This document shows, piece after piece, positions 1 through 6,439 of a stretch of 16,473 nucleotides of DNA. Position numbers and translations under genes: made by a program. The stretch's first letter is position 1. Every line of letters begins with the position of its first letter. Source of the DNA: Hallerella sp963597395 (GTDB lineage Bacteria; Fibrobacterota; Fibrobacteria; Fibrobacterales; Fibrobacteraceae); the NCBI GenBank assembly GCA_963597395.1, contig CAVBPX010000053.1:1-16473 (forward strand). The letters run 5' to 3'. Below the pieces are notes generated by a model. The model ran no database searches and had not been told where the DNA came from. It was given only the letters and a program-made list of their open reading frames with translations.

Positions 1-80
1 TCGCTTGGTCTCACTCAAATTTTCCCCTCCAAAGCAATTTTTAGAGGTTCCCTTGAAGTTTTACAAAAAGGACCTGTTGC

Positions 81-96
81 AAAATCCGCGGATTTT
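81..96. promoter_or_regulatory. Perfect 16-bp palindrome upstream of the DtxR-type regulator
   Basis: AAAATCCG-CGGATTTT is a perfect palindrome 14 bp before the regulator's ATG, and two more T residues follow it. It could be an operator, or a short intrinsic terminator (6-bp stem, CGCG loop, T run) of a gene left of the window. It does not match the TTAG-N6-CTAA palindromes found elsewhere here. I could not fix a convincing -35/-10 pair for the regulator. Confidence 0.4.
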
Positions 97-110
97 TTAA
101 ATTATAAAGA

Positions 111-509
111 ATGGCAACCACCAAAAAACTCAGTCAGAGCCTGGAAGACTACCTTGAAAAGATTCACATGCTGCATCTTTCGAAAGGCTTTGCGCGTTTG
201 AAGGATATCGCTTCGGAACTCGGGGTCAAGGCTCCATCCGCGGTCCGCGCCATGCACGAGCTGAAGACGCTCGGCTACGTGGAACAGGAGCCGTACGGCG
301 GCGTGAACCTGACAAAGAGCGGTCTTGCGGTCGCCAAGTCCGTTTTTGGGCGTCACACGCTTCTCAAAAGTTTTTTGATGCAGCTCGGCGTCTCCGCCGA
401 GAACGCCAATGAGGATGCCTGCTCAATTGAGCATGTTCTTTCAAGCGAAACTCTCGACAAAATTGAATTGTTTGTCGCGAAAAACGCGCCCGGCAAGGCG
501 CACAAGTGA
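111..509 (+). CDS. DtxR/MntR-family metal-dependent transcriptional repressor (short form)
   Basis: A 132-residue protein that aligns end to end with Bacillus MntR. Residues about 8-65 form the winged helix and 75-125 the metal-binding and dimerisation domain. There is no C-terminal SH3-like domain as in DtxR/IdeR. Candidate ligands by alignment are D13, E16, H82, C104, E107 and H108. D13 matches the MntR-type Asp (Met in DtxR), whereas C104 matches the DtxR-type Cys (Glu in MntR), so the site is a hybrid. The ATG follows an in-frame stop at 105-107, so no longer form exists. There is no clear Shine-Dalgarno, only AAAG just upstream. It lies directly before an iron-uptake operon whose promoter carries four palindromes, so it is probably the iron-responsive repressor of that operon. 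Family is certain; Fe versus Mn preference is inferred. Confidence 0.9.
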   Translation: MATTKKLSQSLEDYLEKIHMLHLSKGFARLKDIASELGVKAPSAVRAMHELKTLGYVEQEPYGGVNLTKSGLAVAKSVFGRHTLLKSFLMQLGVSAENANEDACSIEHVLSSETLDKIELFVAKNAPGKAHK

Positions 510-564
510 TTTAAATCCCTTTTCAATAAAAGATAACCGAAAAAATAAGGGCGAATCGCAAGAT

Positions 565-645
565 TTAGCCTTGACTAATCTTTTGTATTGTGCTACATTT
601 AGCCCCGGCTAATTAGTTTTGGCTAAAAAAAGTAGTCAGGGCTAA
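565..645. promoter_or_regulatory. Array of four DtxR-type operators over the feo promoter
   Basis: Four 14-bp copies of the palindrome TTAG-N6-CTAA. 565-578 is TTAGCC-TT-GACTAA. 599-612 is TTAGCC-CC-GGCTAA, with perfect 6-bp arms. 613-626 is TTAGTT-TT-GGCTAA and 632-645 is GTAGTC-AG-GGCTAA. The first overlaps the -35 hexamer, the second begins on the last base of the -10, and the other two cover the transcribed leader. Related copies flank the flavodoxin promoter at 11500-11559. Position and palindromy point to repression by the adjacent DtxR-family protein. The palindromes are seen directly; the binding protein is inferred. Confidence 0.75.
571..599 (+). promoter_or_regulatory. Sigma-70-type promoter of the outer-membrane barrel-feoAAB operon
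   Basis: TTGACT at 571-576, a 17-bp spacer, then TACATT at 594-599. Transcription would start near 606, inside the second operator copy. The flavodoxin promoter at 11525-11553 has the same -35, spacer length and operator over the -35. Confidence 0.7.
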
Positions 646-677
646 ATTTTTGGAATTTTATAACCAAAGGAAACATC

Positions 678-1808
678 ATGAACAAGACAATCGGTATGAT
701 TCTCGCATCGGCAGTGGCGGCAGCTCCGCTGTTTGCCGAAGACGCGGCTGTTGAAAAGGCAAAGTCGGAAGGCCCGCAGTTTTCCGTCGCCGGCGAAGTG
801 GAGTTCGAAGCGAACGCTCTCTACTACAAGCCGCAAAGCGAATCGAAGATTTCCCACGACTATTCCTCGACGTTCAACCTCGTGTTCTCCGTCAAGTTTA
901 ACGACAAGTGGTCCGCGGAAGCGGCCATCTCCGCCGATGACGACAATGCCGCGCCGGGTTTCGCCTACGACGGCGCGTTCATCCAGTATCAAATGAACGA
1001 CAACATCGCCATCAAGGCCGGTGATTTCACCTACTCGGAAGGCGCTTTCCGTTACTACGACTACGATGATCCGGGAGATGCCGCCATCGGCATGACGGAA
1101 CGCGACATCCGCGGTCTCGAACTGAACCTCTACGGTCTTACCCTCGGCCTCGGCTTTGGCCGCGGCGACGACGATTGCGTTGATTACTACAGCGATGGCG
1201 AGGCTCTTTGCAAGTCCTATGACGTTCACGCCGCCTACGATATTACTCTCGGAAGCCACACGATCCGTCCGTATGCAAACTACCAGAGCTACCAGCAGGA
1301 ACACGCCAACCGTCTTCGCGCCGGTGTGACCGCAACCCTCGTCTTTGGCGAATTTGCGAATGTCCAGGTTGCCTACGGTCTCCGCTCCGACCTTGTGACG
1401 GAAGACGAACCGAAGATGGTCCATGCGTTTGCCGTGGAACCGGAATTCAACTTCGGCAAGGTGAACGTCAAGGCTTCCGCATTCTACTCGATTATCGACG
1501 AGGATGAGGACAATGATGCCGAATACATTCTCGAAGTTCCGGAATACATGTTCTTCTACGTGGAACCGTCCTTCGCCATCAACGATCAGCTTGCGATTGG
1601 CCTCCAGGGCGAATATCACACGATGACCACCGATGCCGATGCGAGCCTCGAAACCATCTTCGTCGGACCGCGCGTTTACATCAACCCGATGGAACAGCTT
1701 TCGCTCGAAGGCTACGTCCGCGTTTGCCTCCCGATTGGCGACGATTACTCCGGCGACGAGGAAGATGCGTATTTCGGTGCAGGTGCCACCGTCGGATTTA
1801 CGTTCTAA
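678..1808 (+). CDS. Acidic outer-membrane beta-barrel protein, candidate iron porin of the feo operon
   Basis: A 376-residue protein with a Sec signal peptide (residues 1-20, cut after LFA). The rest alternates as expected for amphipathic beta-strands and ends VGFTF, a C-terminal Phe of the kind recognised by the outer-membrane assembly machinery. The stretches between strands are strikingly acidic: D87-D89, D128-D134, D164-E175, D274-D280 and D355-D364. AAAGGAAA at 665-672 is a good Shine-Dalgarno for this ATG. It is the first gene after the iron-type operator array and 23 bp upstream of feoA, so it probably forms the outer-membrane step for Fe2+ or another divalent cation. I recognise no named porin family, and specificity is inferred from operon position and charge alone. 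Confidence 0.72.
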   Translation: MNKTIGMILASAVAAAPLFAEDAAVEKAKSEGPQFSVAGEVEFEANALYYKPQSESKISHDYSSTFNLVFSVKFNDKWSAEAAISADDDNAAPGFAYDGAFIQYQMNDNIAIKAGDFTYSEGAFRYYDYDDPGDAAIGMTERDIRGLELNLYGLTLGLGFGRGDDDCVDYYSDGEALCKSYDVHAAYDITLGSHTIRPYANYQSYQQEHANRLRAGVTATLVFGEFANVQVAYGLRSDLVTEDEPKMVHAFAVEPEFNFGKVNVKASAFYSIIDEDEDNDAEYILEVPEYMFFYVEPSFAINDQLAIGLQGEYHTMTTDADASLETIFVGPRVYINPMEQLSLEGYVRVCLPIGDDYSGDEEDAYFGAGATVGFTF

Positions 1809-1831
1809 CACTTCAAAGCGAGGTCGATACG

Positions 1832-2041
1832 ATGCCTTTGACTTTTTGCTCCATTGGAGAACTCTTTACGATTAAGCGTCTGAGCGGCGATTCCGCCGTC
1901 AAGCAGCACTTGAACGAACTCGGCTTTAGCGTCGGATCCCCGGTGACCGTTGTCGCGAGCCTCGGCGGAAACGTGATTGTAAAGGTGAAGGAGTCCCGTG
2001 TCGCCCTCGACCACAAACTGGCAAGCCGCATCATGGTGTAA
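1832..2041 (+). CDS. feoA: FeoA-family SH3-like protein (first copy)
   Basis: A 69-residue FeoA-type protein, a small cytoplasmic SH3-like fold that works with FeoB in ferrous iron uptake. The pattern LGFSVGSPVTVVASLGGNVI followed by VKESRVALD is the usual FeoA core. I chose the ATG at 1832 because AGCGAGG sits just upstream and because a longer in-frame extension would run back into the preceding barrel gene. It lies 23 bp after the barrel gene and 21 bp before a second FeoA. Two separate FeoA genes before feoB occur in many anaerobes. This copy has the less typical sequence of the two. Confidence 0.88.
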   Translation: MPLTFCSIGELFTIKRLSGDSAVKQHLNELGFSVGSPVTVVASLGGNVIVKVKESRVALDHKLASRIMV

Positions 2042-2062
2042 TGCGGATGCCTTGGAGACGAA

Positions 2063-2284
2063 ATGAAAACTTTACGTGATGCAAAAGTCGGCGAGACCGT
2101 CAAAGTTTCCCGGCTGAACGGAGAAGGCGCCCTGAAGCGCCGTCTGATGGACATGGGACTTACGCATGGCGCGGAAGTCTATGTGCGGAAAGTGGCCCCG
2201 CTCGGCGACCCTATTGAAGTGACGGTCCGCGGATATGAACTCAGTGTCCGCAAGGACGACGCGGAACGCGTGGAACTGGCCTAA
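2063..2284 (+). CDS. feoA: FeoA-family SH3-like protein (second copy)
   Basis: A 73-residue FeoA protein with the classical features: LKRRLMDMGLTHGAEV near the middle, then APLGDPIEVTVRGYELSVRK. It is probably a cytoplasmic partner of the FeoB G-domain. GGAG about 6 bp upstream of the ATG serves as ribosome binding site, and feoB begins 12 bp after its stop. It matches the FeoA consensus more closely than the first copy, so the two may have distinct roles, for example one binding FeoB and one regulatory. That division is speculation. Confidence 0.92.
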   Translation: MKTLRDAKVGETVKVSRLNGEGALKRRLMDMGLTHGAEVYVRKVAPLGDPIEVTVRGYELSVRKDDAERVELA

Positions 2285-2296
2285 GGAGATCCGAAA

Positions 2297-5215
2297 ATGG
2301 CAACAACTATTGCTCTCGCAGGAAATCCGAACTGCGGAAAAACCACCATGTTCAACGCCCTGACCGGCGCAAATCAGTATGTGGGAAACTGGCCCGGCGT
2401 GACGGTGGAACGCAAGGAAGGACGCTTAAAGAAGGCGAAGGACGTGACTGTCGCGGACCTTCCGGGCATCTACTCCCTTTCTCCCTATACACAGGAGGAG
2501 GTCGTTAGCCGCGACTATCTGATGAGTTCCGCCCCGAACGTGATTCTCGACATTGTCGATGCGACGAACATCGAACGCAACCTTTACCTGACGACTCAGC
2601 TTCTCGAGCTTGGAAAGCCGACGGTGATTGCGCTCAACATGATGGATGCGCTCAAAAAGTCCGGCGCGACCATCAACGTAAAGAAGCTTTCCGAAAAGCT
2701 CGGCGTCGAAATCGTCGAAACACAGGCTCTTTTCGGCAAGGGAATCCACGAAGCGGCCGCGAAGGCCGTCGAAATTTCGAAGTCGAACGCCACACAGGCG
2801 ACGGCAAGGTTCGCCGATGACGTCGAAGCGGTCATTGCCGAAGTCGATAAGGTTCTTCCGGAAAGCGTCGATGCAAAACTTCGCCGCTGGTTCGACATCA
2901 AGCTTATTGAGCGCGACAAGAACGTCTATAACCGCCTCTCCCTTTCGGATGCGGACAAGGCTAAGATTGAGGAACTCGTTGCCGGTCTTGAAAAGGCCCG
3001 CGACAACGACAGCGAATCGATTATCACCGACGAGCGTTACAACTACATCGCGGACGTTCTGGACGGAGTCCTAAAAAAATCCCCGAGCAAGCTTACGTTC
3101 TCGGACAAGGTGGACCGCGTCGTAACGAACCGTATCCTCGGCCTTCCGATTTTTCTCCTTGTGATGTACTTCGTCTATTACATCTCGGTTTCGACGGTCG
3201 GTTCGATGGGAACGGACTGGGCAAACGACCAGTTGATGGGCGAAGACGGCTGGCATCTCTTCGGAATTGGAACTTCTTCCTACGAGGAAGCGGCCGGTGA
3301 GTTCGAGGATGCAAGCGCGATTGCCGCTGCCGCCGACAAGCGGGACGCCTACAGGGCGGCCGCGCAAAAAATCGTTGACACCTATGCGGTTGAAAAGCAG
3401 ATTAGCGAAGCCGCTCTCAGGGGCGATTCCGCTATTACCATCGGCGAAAAGACGTTCGCTCTGACGGATTCCGCACTTGTCAATGCGGCAAACGCCTTTG
3501 TGGCCGCGGACGCCGAACTTTCCGTTCTGCCCGAAAAGGCGCAGGAAGCCGAAGGCGAAGAAGCGGAAGCTCCCGAAGCGATTCAGATGACATATGACCG
3601 CGCCCAGGCGATTCTTTCCGACAAGGACGAGAAACTTTCTCCGGCGTTCATCACGTTCGAGCGCGAAGCGGAAGAGGAGGGCGCCGAGCCGACAATCGAT
3701 TCCGTCGCATTCAACGCGGAAAACATTGCCGCCTCCCGTGCCGTTGTCGAAAAGGGCGAACCCGATCCGTCCGACTTCGGAATCTTCATTCCGGGCCTCA
3801 CGGCATTTGTCTCCGGGCTTCTCGAAAAGGCCGGTGCAAACGAGATTCTTTCCGATGCGCTTGTGAACGGTGTCATCGGCGGTATCGGTGCTGTCGTCGG
3901 ATTTACCCCGCAAATGTTCATCCTCTTTATTCTTCTCTCCCTGATTGAAGATTGCGGCTACATGGTTCGCATTGCCTTCGTCATGGACCGCATCTTCCGC
4001 CACTTTGGACTTTCGGGCAAGAGCTTCATTCCTCTGCTCGTCTCCTCGGGCTGCGGAATTCCGGGCATCATGGCTTCGAAGACGATTGAAAACGATAACG
4101 ACCGCCGTCTGACGATTATGACGACGACGTGGATCCCCTGCGGCGCAAAGCTCCCTGTGCTCGCCTGCATGGGAGGCGTAATTGCCGCGCAGATGGGTTC
4201 CGGTTCGTGGGTCGCCCCGTCGATGTATTTCATCGGCATTGCGAGCGTTTTGATTGCCGCCATCATGCTCAAAAAGACGAAGCCGTTCCACGGTGAAGCC
4301 GCTCCGTTCGTGATGGAACTTCCGCAATATCACATTCCGCAGCCGAAGACGGTTCTGTTGCATGCCTGGGAACGCACCAAGGGATTCTTGATTAAGGCCG
4401 GAACGATTCTCTTCCTCGCATGCCTTGTGATGTGGTTCATCTCCACTTACGGTTGGGAAACTCCGGTTCCGGAAGCGGAACAGGAAGTTGCTGCCGCCGT
4501 CGAAGAAGCCCCGGCCCTTGTTGTGGACGGCATCCAGGTCCTCGGAACCGAAACGGTCGCAGCCGCCGAAGAAACGTCCGAAGAGGAATCCTTCACCGCG
4601 CTCAAGCACGACTCCGAAGACTTGCACTTTGGAATTGTCGAAAGCCAGGCGAACTCGATCATCGCCCGCATCGGCGACAAGCTCCGCTACATCTTTATTC
4701 CGCTCGGATTTGGCGGCGAACAGGGCGGCTGGCAGGCTGCCGCGTCGGCTCTCTCCGGATTCTCGGCCAAGGAAGGCATCGTCGTGACGATGGGCGTCCT
4801 CGGCGGTGTGGACGGCGACGATGCGGATGCGGCGCTCGAAGAAGAAGAGGCGACGAACAAGGTCGTTTCCGCCGTAAAAACCTGGTTCCCGACAGCGCTC
4901 GCCGCGTTCTGCTTTTTGCTCTTCAACCTTCTCGATTCGCCGTGCCTTGCCGCGATTGCGACGATGGCCCGTGAACTCAATGACCGCAAGTGGTTCTGGT
5001 TTGCCATCCTCTTCCAGAACGTTTGGGCCTGGGTTGTCACGTTCATCGTCTATCAGATTGGAAGCGTCATCATAGGCGGCGGATTCACCGTCGGAACGGT
5101 ACTCGCATGCGTATTCCTCGCCGCGTTCCTCTTCCAGCTCTTCCGCCCGGATCCGTATAAGGGCAAGACGTTTGGAACGGTCCGCTCCGTCGATGCCATC
5201 GCCGAAAAGAAATAG
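2297..5215 (+). CDS. feoB: FeoB ferrous iron transporter with acidic extracytoplasmic insertions
   Basis: Inner-membrane Fe2+ transporter of 972 residues, longer than the usual 650-800. The N-terminal G domain shows G1 GNPNCGKTT (9-17), G2 NWPGVTVE (31-38), G3 DLPG (54-57) and G4 NMMD (114-117). A helical spacer reaches about residue 270 and the first membrane helix is about 280-300. The two gate regions contain GCGIPG (585-590) and PCGAKLP (614-620). The extra length lies mainly in two places: about 150 added residues within 318-500, between the first two membrane helices, and about 50 within 720-772. Both are rich in Glu, Asp and Ala. By topology both face the periplasm, unlike the cytoplasmic G domain. 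It is the fourth gene of the operon, with AAGGAG upstream of the ATG. Confidence 0.97.
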   Translation: MATTIALAGNPNCGKTTMFNALTGANQYVGNWPGVTVERKEGRLKKAKDVTVADLPGIYSLSPYTQEEVVSRDYLMSSAPNVILDIVDATNIERNLYLTTQLLELGKPTVIALNMMDALKKSGATINVKKLSEKLGVEIVETQALFGKGIHEAAAKAVEISKSNATQATARFADDVEAVIAEVDKVLPESVDAKLRRWFDIKLIERDKNVYNRLSLSDADKAKIEELVAGLEKARDNDSESIITDERYNYIADVLDGVLKKSPSKLTFSDKVDRVVTNRILGLPIFLLVMYFVYYISVSTVGSMGTDWANDQLMGEDGWHLFGIGTSSYEEAAGEFEDASAIAAAADKRDAYRAAAQKIVDTYAVEKQISEAALRGDSAITIGEKTFALTDSALVNAANAFVAADAELSVLPEKAQEAEGEEAEAPEAIQMTYDRAQAILSDKDEKLSPAFITFEREAEEEGAEPTIDSVAFNAENIAASRAVVEKGEPDPSDFGIFIPGLTAFVSGLLEKAGANEILSDALVNGVIGGIGAVVGFTPQMFILFILLSLIEDCGYMVRIAFVMDRIFRHFGLSGKSFIPLLVSSGCGIPGIMASKTIENDNDRRLTIMTTTWIPCGAKLPVLACMGGVIAAQMGSGSWVAPSMYFIGIASVLIAAIMLKKTKPFHGEAAPFVMELPQYHIPQPKTVLLHAWERTKGFLIKAGTILFLACLVMWFISTYGWETPVPEAEQEVAAAVEEAPALVVDGIQVLGTETVAAAEETSEEESFTALKHDSEDLHFGIVESQANSIIARIGDKLRYIFIPLGFGGEQGGWQAAASALSGFSAKEGIVVTMGVLGGVDGDDADAALEEEEATNKVVSAVKTWFPTALAAFCFLLFNLLDSPCLAAIATMARELNDRKWFWFAILFQNVWAWVVTFIVYQIGSVIIGGGFTVGTVLACVFLAAFLFQLFRPDPYKGKTFGTVRSVDAIAEKK

Positions 5216-5227
5216 TAGGGAAGACCG

Positions 5228-5395
5228 ATGCTTGCCAACATCCTGATAATTGCAATCCTCGCGCTTTGGACAATTGTCGCGCTCGTCCATGTGACAAGAA
5301 TGACGAAGCACGCGGTCAAGACGCGGACACCCATGTGCGTAGGATGCCCGGGATGCGGCGCGGGCTCCGGTCGCCACTGCCACCATTTGCCATAG
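5228..5395 (+). CDS. FeoB-associated Cys-rich membrane protein
   Basis: A 55-residue ORF that is easily missed because of its size. Residues 3-21 form one membrane helix (NILIIAILALWTIVALVHV). A basic stretch follows, then a Cys/His tail with C37, C40, C43 and C51-H52-H53 (MCVGCPGCG...CHH). This is the layout of the FeoB-associated Cys-rich membrane protein family (Pfam FeoB_associated), a small FeoB partner whose exact role is not settled. The start follows GGGA about 6 bp upstream and lies 12 bp after the feoB stop, and the gene is followed directly by terminator hairpins. It is very likely the last gene of the feo operon. The Cys/His tail could bind iron or sense redox state. Confidence 0.88.
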   Translation: MLANILIIAILALWTIVALVHVTRMTKHAVKTRTPMCVGCPGCGAGSGRHCHHLP

Positions 5396-5399
5396 ACGA

Positions 5400-5427
5400 T
5401 TCCCTCGGGGCGCAAGCTCCGGGGGAA
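5400..5427 (+). other. Stable RNA hairpin with GNRA tetraloop after the feo operon
   Basis: TCCCTCGGGGC, loop GCAA, GCTCCGGGGGA: an 11-bp stem (12 with the flanking T-A pair) whose only non-Watson-Crick pairs are two G-U. It is followed by only four T residues, so it is a weak terminator by itself. It sits 4 bp after the last feo gene and 6 bp before a second hairpin that has a proper T run. It may protect the mRNA 3' end or act as the first of two terminators. Confidence 0.6.
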
Positions 5428-5433
5428 ATTTTG

Positions 5434-5470
5434 AAAGGGACTTTCTCGAAAAGAGAAGGTCCTTTTTTTT
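5434..5470 (+). terminator. Intrinsic terminator of the feo operon
   Basis: AAAGGGACTTTCTC, a short GAAA loop, AGAGAAGGTCC, then eight T residues. The stem runs through GGAC-TTCTC against GAGAA-GTCC with one G-U pair. It closes the barrel-feoA-feoA-feoB-small protein operon and insulates the A/T-rich operon that follows. Confidence 0.8.
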
Positions 5471-5507
5471 GCATTTTTCCGAAATTTCAGAAAATTTTTA
5501 AAACCTA

Positions 5508-5537
5508 TTGACAATCTGTTTTTTTTTTTACTTTATT
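5508..5537 (+). promoter_or_regulatory. Candidate promoter of the A/T-rich four-gene operon
   Basis: A consensus TTGACA at 5508-5513, an 18-bp spacer containing a ten-T tract, then TTTATT at 5532-5537. It is the only good -35 between the feo terminator and the lipoprotein gene. The resulting leader would be about 90 nt. Confidence 0.55.
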
Positions 5538-5586
5538 ACAGGGCGGTTCACGAGAAAACTTATGGGTCGTCTTGTTTAACCTTGAA

Positions 5587-5639
5587 CTTTCCTTTTTAAT
5601 TAGGAAAGGACAAATAACTTTATGGTGGTAAAAAAATGA
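5587..5639 (+). promoter_or_regulatory. Leader hairpin and five-codon upstream ORF before the lipoprotein gene
   Basis: CTTTCCT (5587-5593) and AGGAAAG (5602-5608) form a 7-bp stem that would mask the purine-rich AGGAAAGGA. An ATG at 5622 opens a five-codon ORF (M-V-V-K-K) whose TGA stop at 5637-5639 overlaps the lipoprotein ATG at 5636. GGTGG at 5624-5628 is the nearest Shine-Dalgarno for the lipoprotein. The arrangement would allow translational coupling or control. It may also be chance in A/T-rich DNA. Confidence 0.3.
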
Positions 5640-6022
5640 AATCAAAAATTTTAGTCCTGATGGTTCTCGCTTCAGCGCCTCTTCTTTTTGGGTGCAAGTC
5701 GGAAGAGGATAAATTCGTTGAGAATGCGTGTGACATTGATCTCAGCGAACATAAAAACCGAGAGGTTTGTGAAGAGGCGCTTAGCTCGAATTGTGGTGGT
5801 CATGATCTTTATTTCGAGGCTAGCCACATTCAAAGTGAATTATTGGGCTTGGAAAGAAAGAAAAAGCTCCTGCGCGGCCTTCCCATGGACGAAAAGTTAA
5901 AGGAAGAGGAAGAGGTAGAATATAAAAGCAAAAAAAAGTCACTTCAAGAAAGATGGGATGAGTTGCCAATGTCTTCTACCTGCAAGAACACCGTGGTAAA
6001 ATTAGTGGAAACGAAAAATTAA
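5636..6022 (+). CDS. Secreted lipoprotein of unknown function
   Basis: A 128-residue protein with a lipoprotein signal: basic MKSK, hydrophobic core, then lipobox LLFGC with C20 as the lipidated residue. The mature part holds further Cys residues (C33, C44, C53, C117) that could form disulfides. Residues about 80-108 are a highly charged Lys/Glu stretch, probably helical or coiled coil. I recognise no family. It opens a four-gene operon, with the next gene 21 bp downstream. Base composition is much more A/T-rich than the feo operon just before it, with frequent AAA, ATT and AGA codons, which suggests a distinct origin. It probably anchors in the outer or inner membrane; the +2 residue is Lys. 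Confidence 0.75.
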   Translation: MKSKILVLMVLASAPLLFGCKSEEDKFVENACDIDLSEHKNREVCEEALSSNCGGHDLYFEASHIQSELLGLERKKKLLRGLPMDEKLKEEEEVEYKSKKKSLQERWDELPMSSTCKNTVVKLVETKN

Positions 6023-6043
6023 ACCTTCAATAAGGAGTTAAAA

Positions 6044-6415
6044 ATGGAACAGAAAAAAATAGACGAAATCACTAGCATTCGCTATGTGGGAATTGAACCC
6101 AGTTTCAAGATGTATTACTTGATGGTTCTAGGTGCATTTGGCGTTTTTGGACTACATCATCTGGCTCTTAAGGATGTTGTGCCCTTTGCAATACAATTCT
6201 TTTTGACATGGATTTTGGCTGGAATGCTATTTTTATTTTTCCCCCTTGGAATTGTAATTTTGTTGGTGTTGGGTGTTGCTTGGTTTGCCCCCGTTTTTTT
6301 GGCGTTCTATCATTATACAGACGATGATTACTTCGAAGCGATAAAGAACAAGAAAACATGGCCCTTCATAAACAGAATATTGCTGATTGTTCCCAAGACA
6401 AATGATAAGGATTGA
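6044..6415 (+). CDS. Small polytopic membrane protein, possibly TM2-domain-like
   Basis: A 123-residue protein. It has a polar N-terminus, then hydrophobic segments at about 25-42, 46-65 and 67-90 with only short breaks, and a polar tail. The stretch LGAFGVFGLHHLALKD at the first helix turn resembles the G-x-F-G-x-H-R-F-Y-x-G signature of TM2-domain proteins, with the usual Arg and Tyr changed, so it is at best a divergent member. GGAG at 6032-6035 precedes the ATG. It is co-directional and closely spaced with the lipoprotein before it and the FISUMP-type gene after it. It could be the membrane component of an envelope complex formed by the operon. That role is inferred from position only. 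Confidence 0.7.
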   Translation: MEQKKIDEITSIRYVGIEPSFKMYYLMVLGAFGVFGLHHLALKDVVPFAIQFFLTWILAGMLFLFFPLGIVILLVLGVAWFAPVFLAFYHYTDDDYFEAIKNKKTWPFINRILLIVPKTNDKD

Positions 6416-6439
6416 TTATCATAGAAAAGGATGATAAAG

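Noticed and set aside
510..545. Possible terminator after the DtxR-type gene
   Set aside because: CTTTT-CAAT-AAAAG is short and A/T-only with no T run, so it was not annotated.
642..1811. 389-residue open frame antisense to the outer-membrane barrel
   Set aside because: A shadow of a high-GC gene with a signal peptide, ribosome binding site and C-terminal Phe on the plus strand.
3071..5386. 771-residue open frame antisense to feoB
   Set aside because: It mirrors the feoB codons, is full of Arg, Glu and Gly with no recognisable domain, and lies opposite an unmistakable FeoB.
6431..6439. Upstream ATG for the FISUMP-type protein
   Set aside because: AAAAGG directly abuts it, leaving no spacing for a ribosome, whereas the ATG at 6440 has 9 bp spacing and a cleaner signal peptide.
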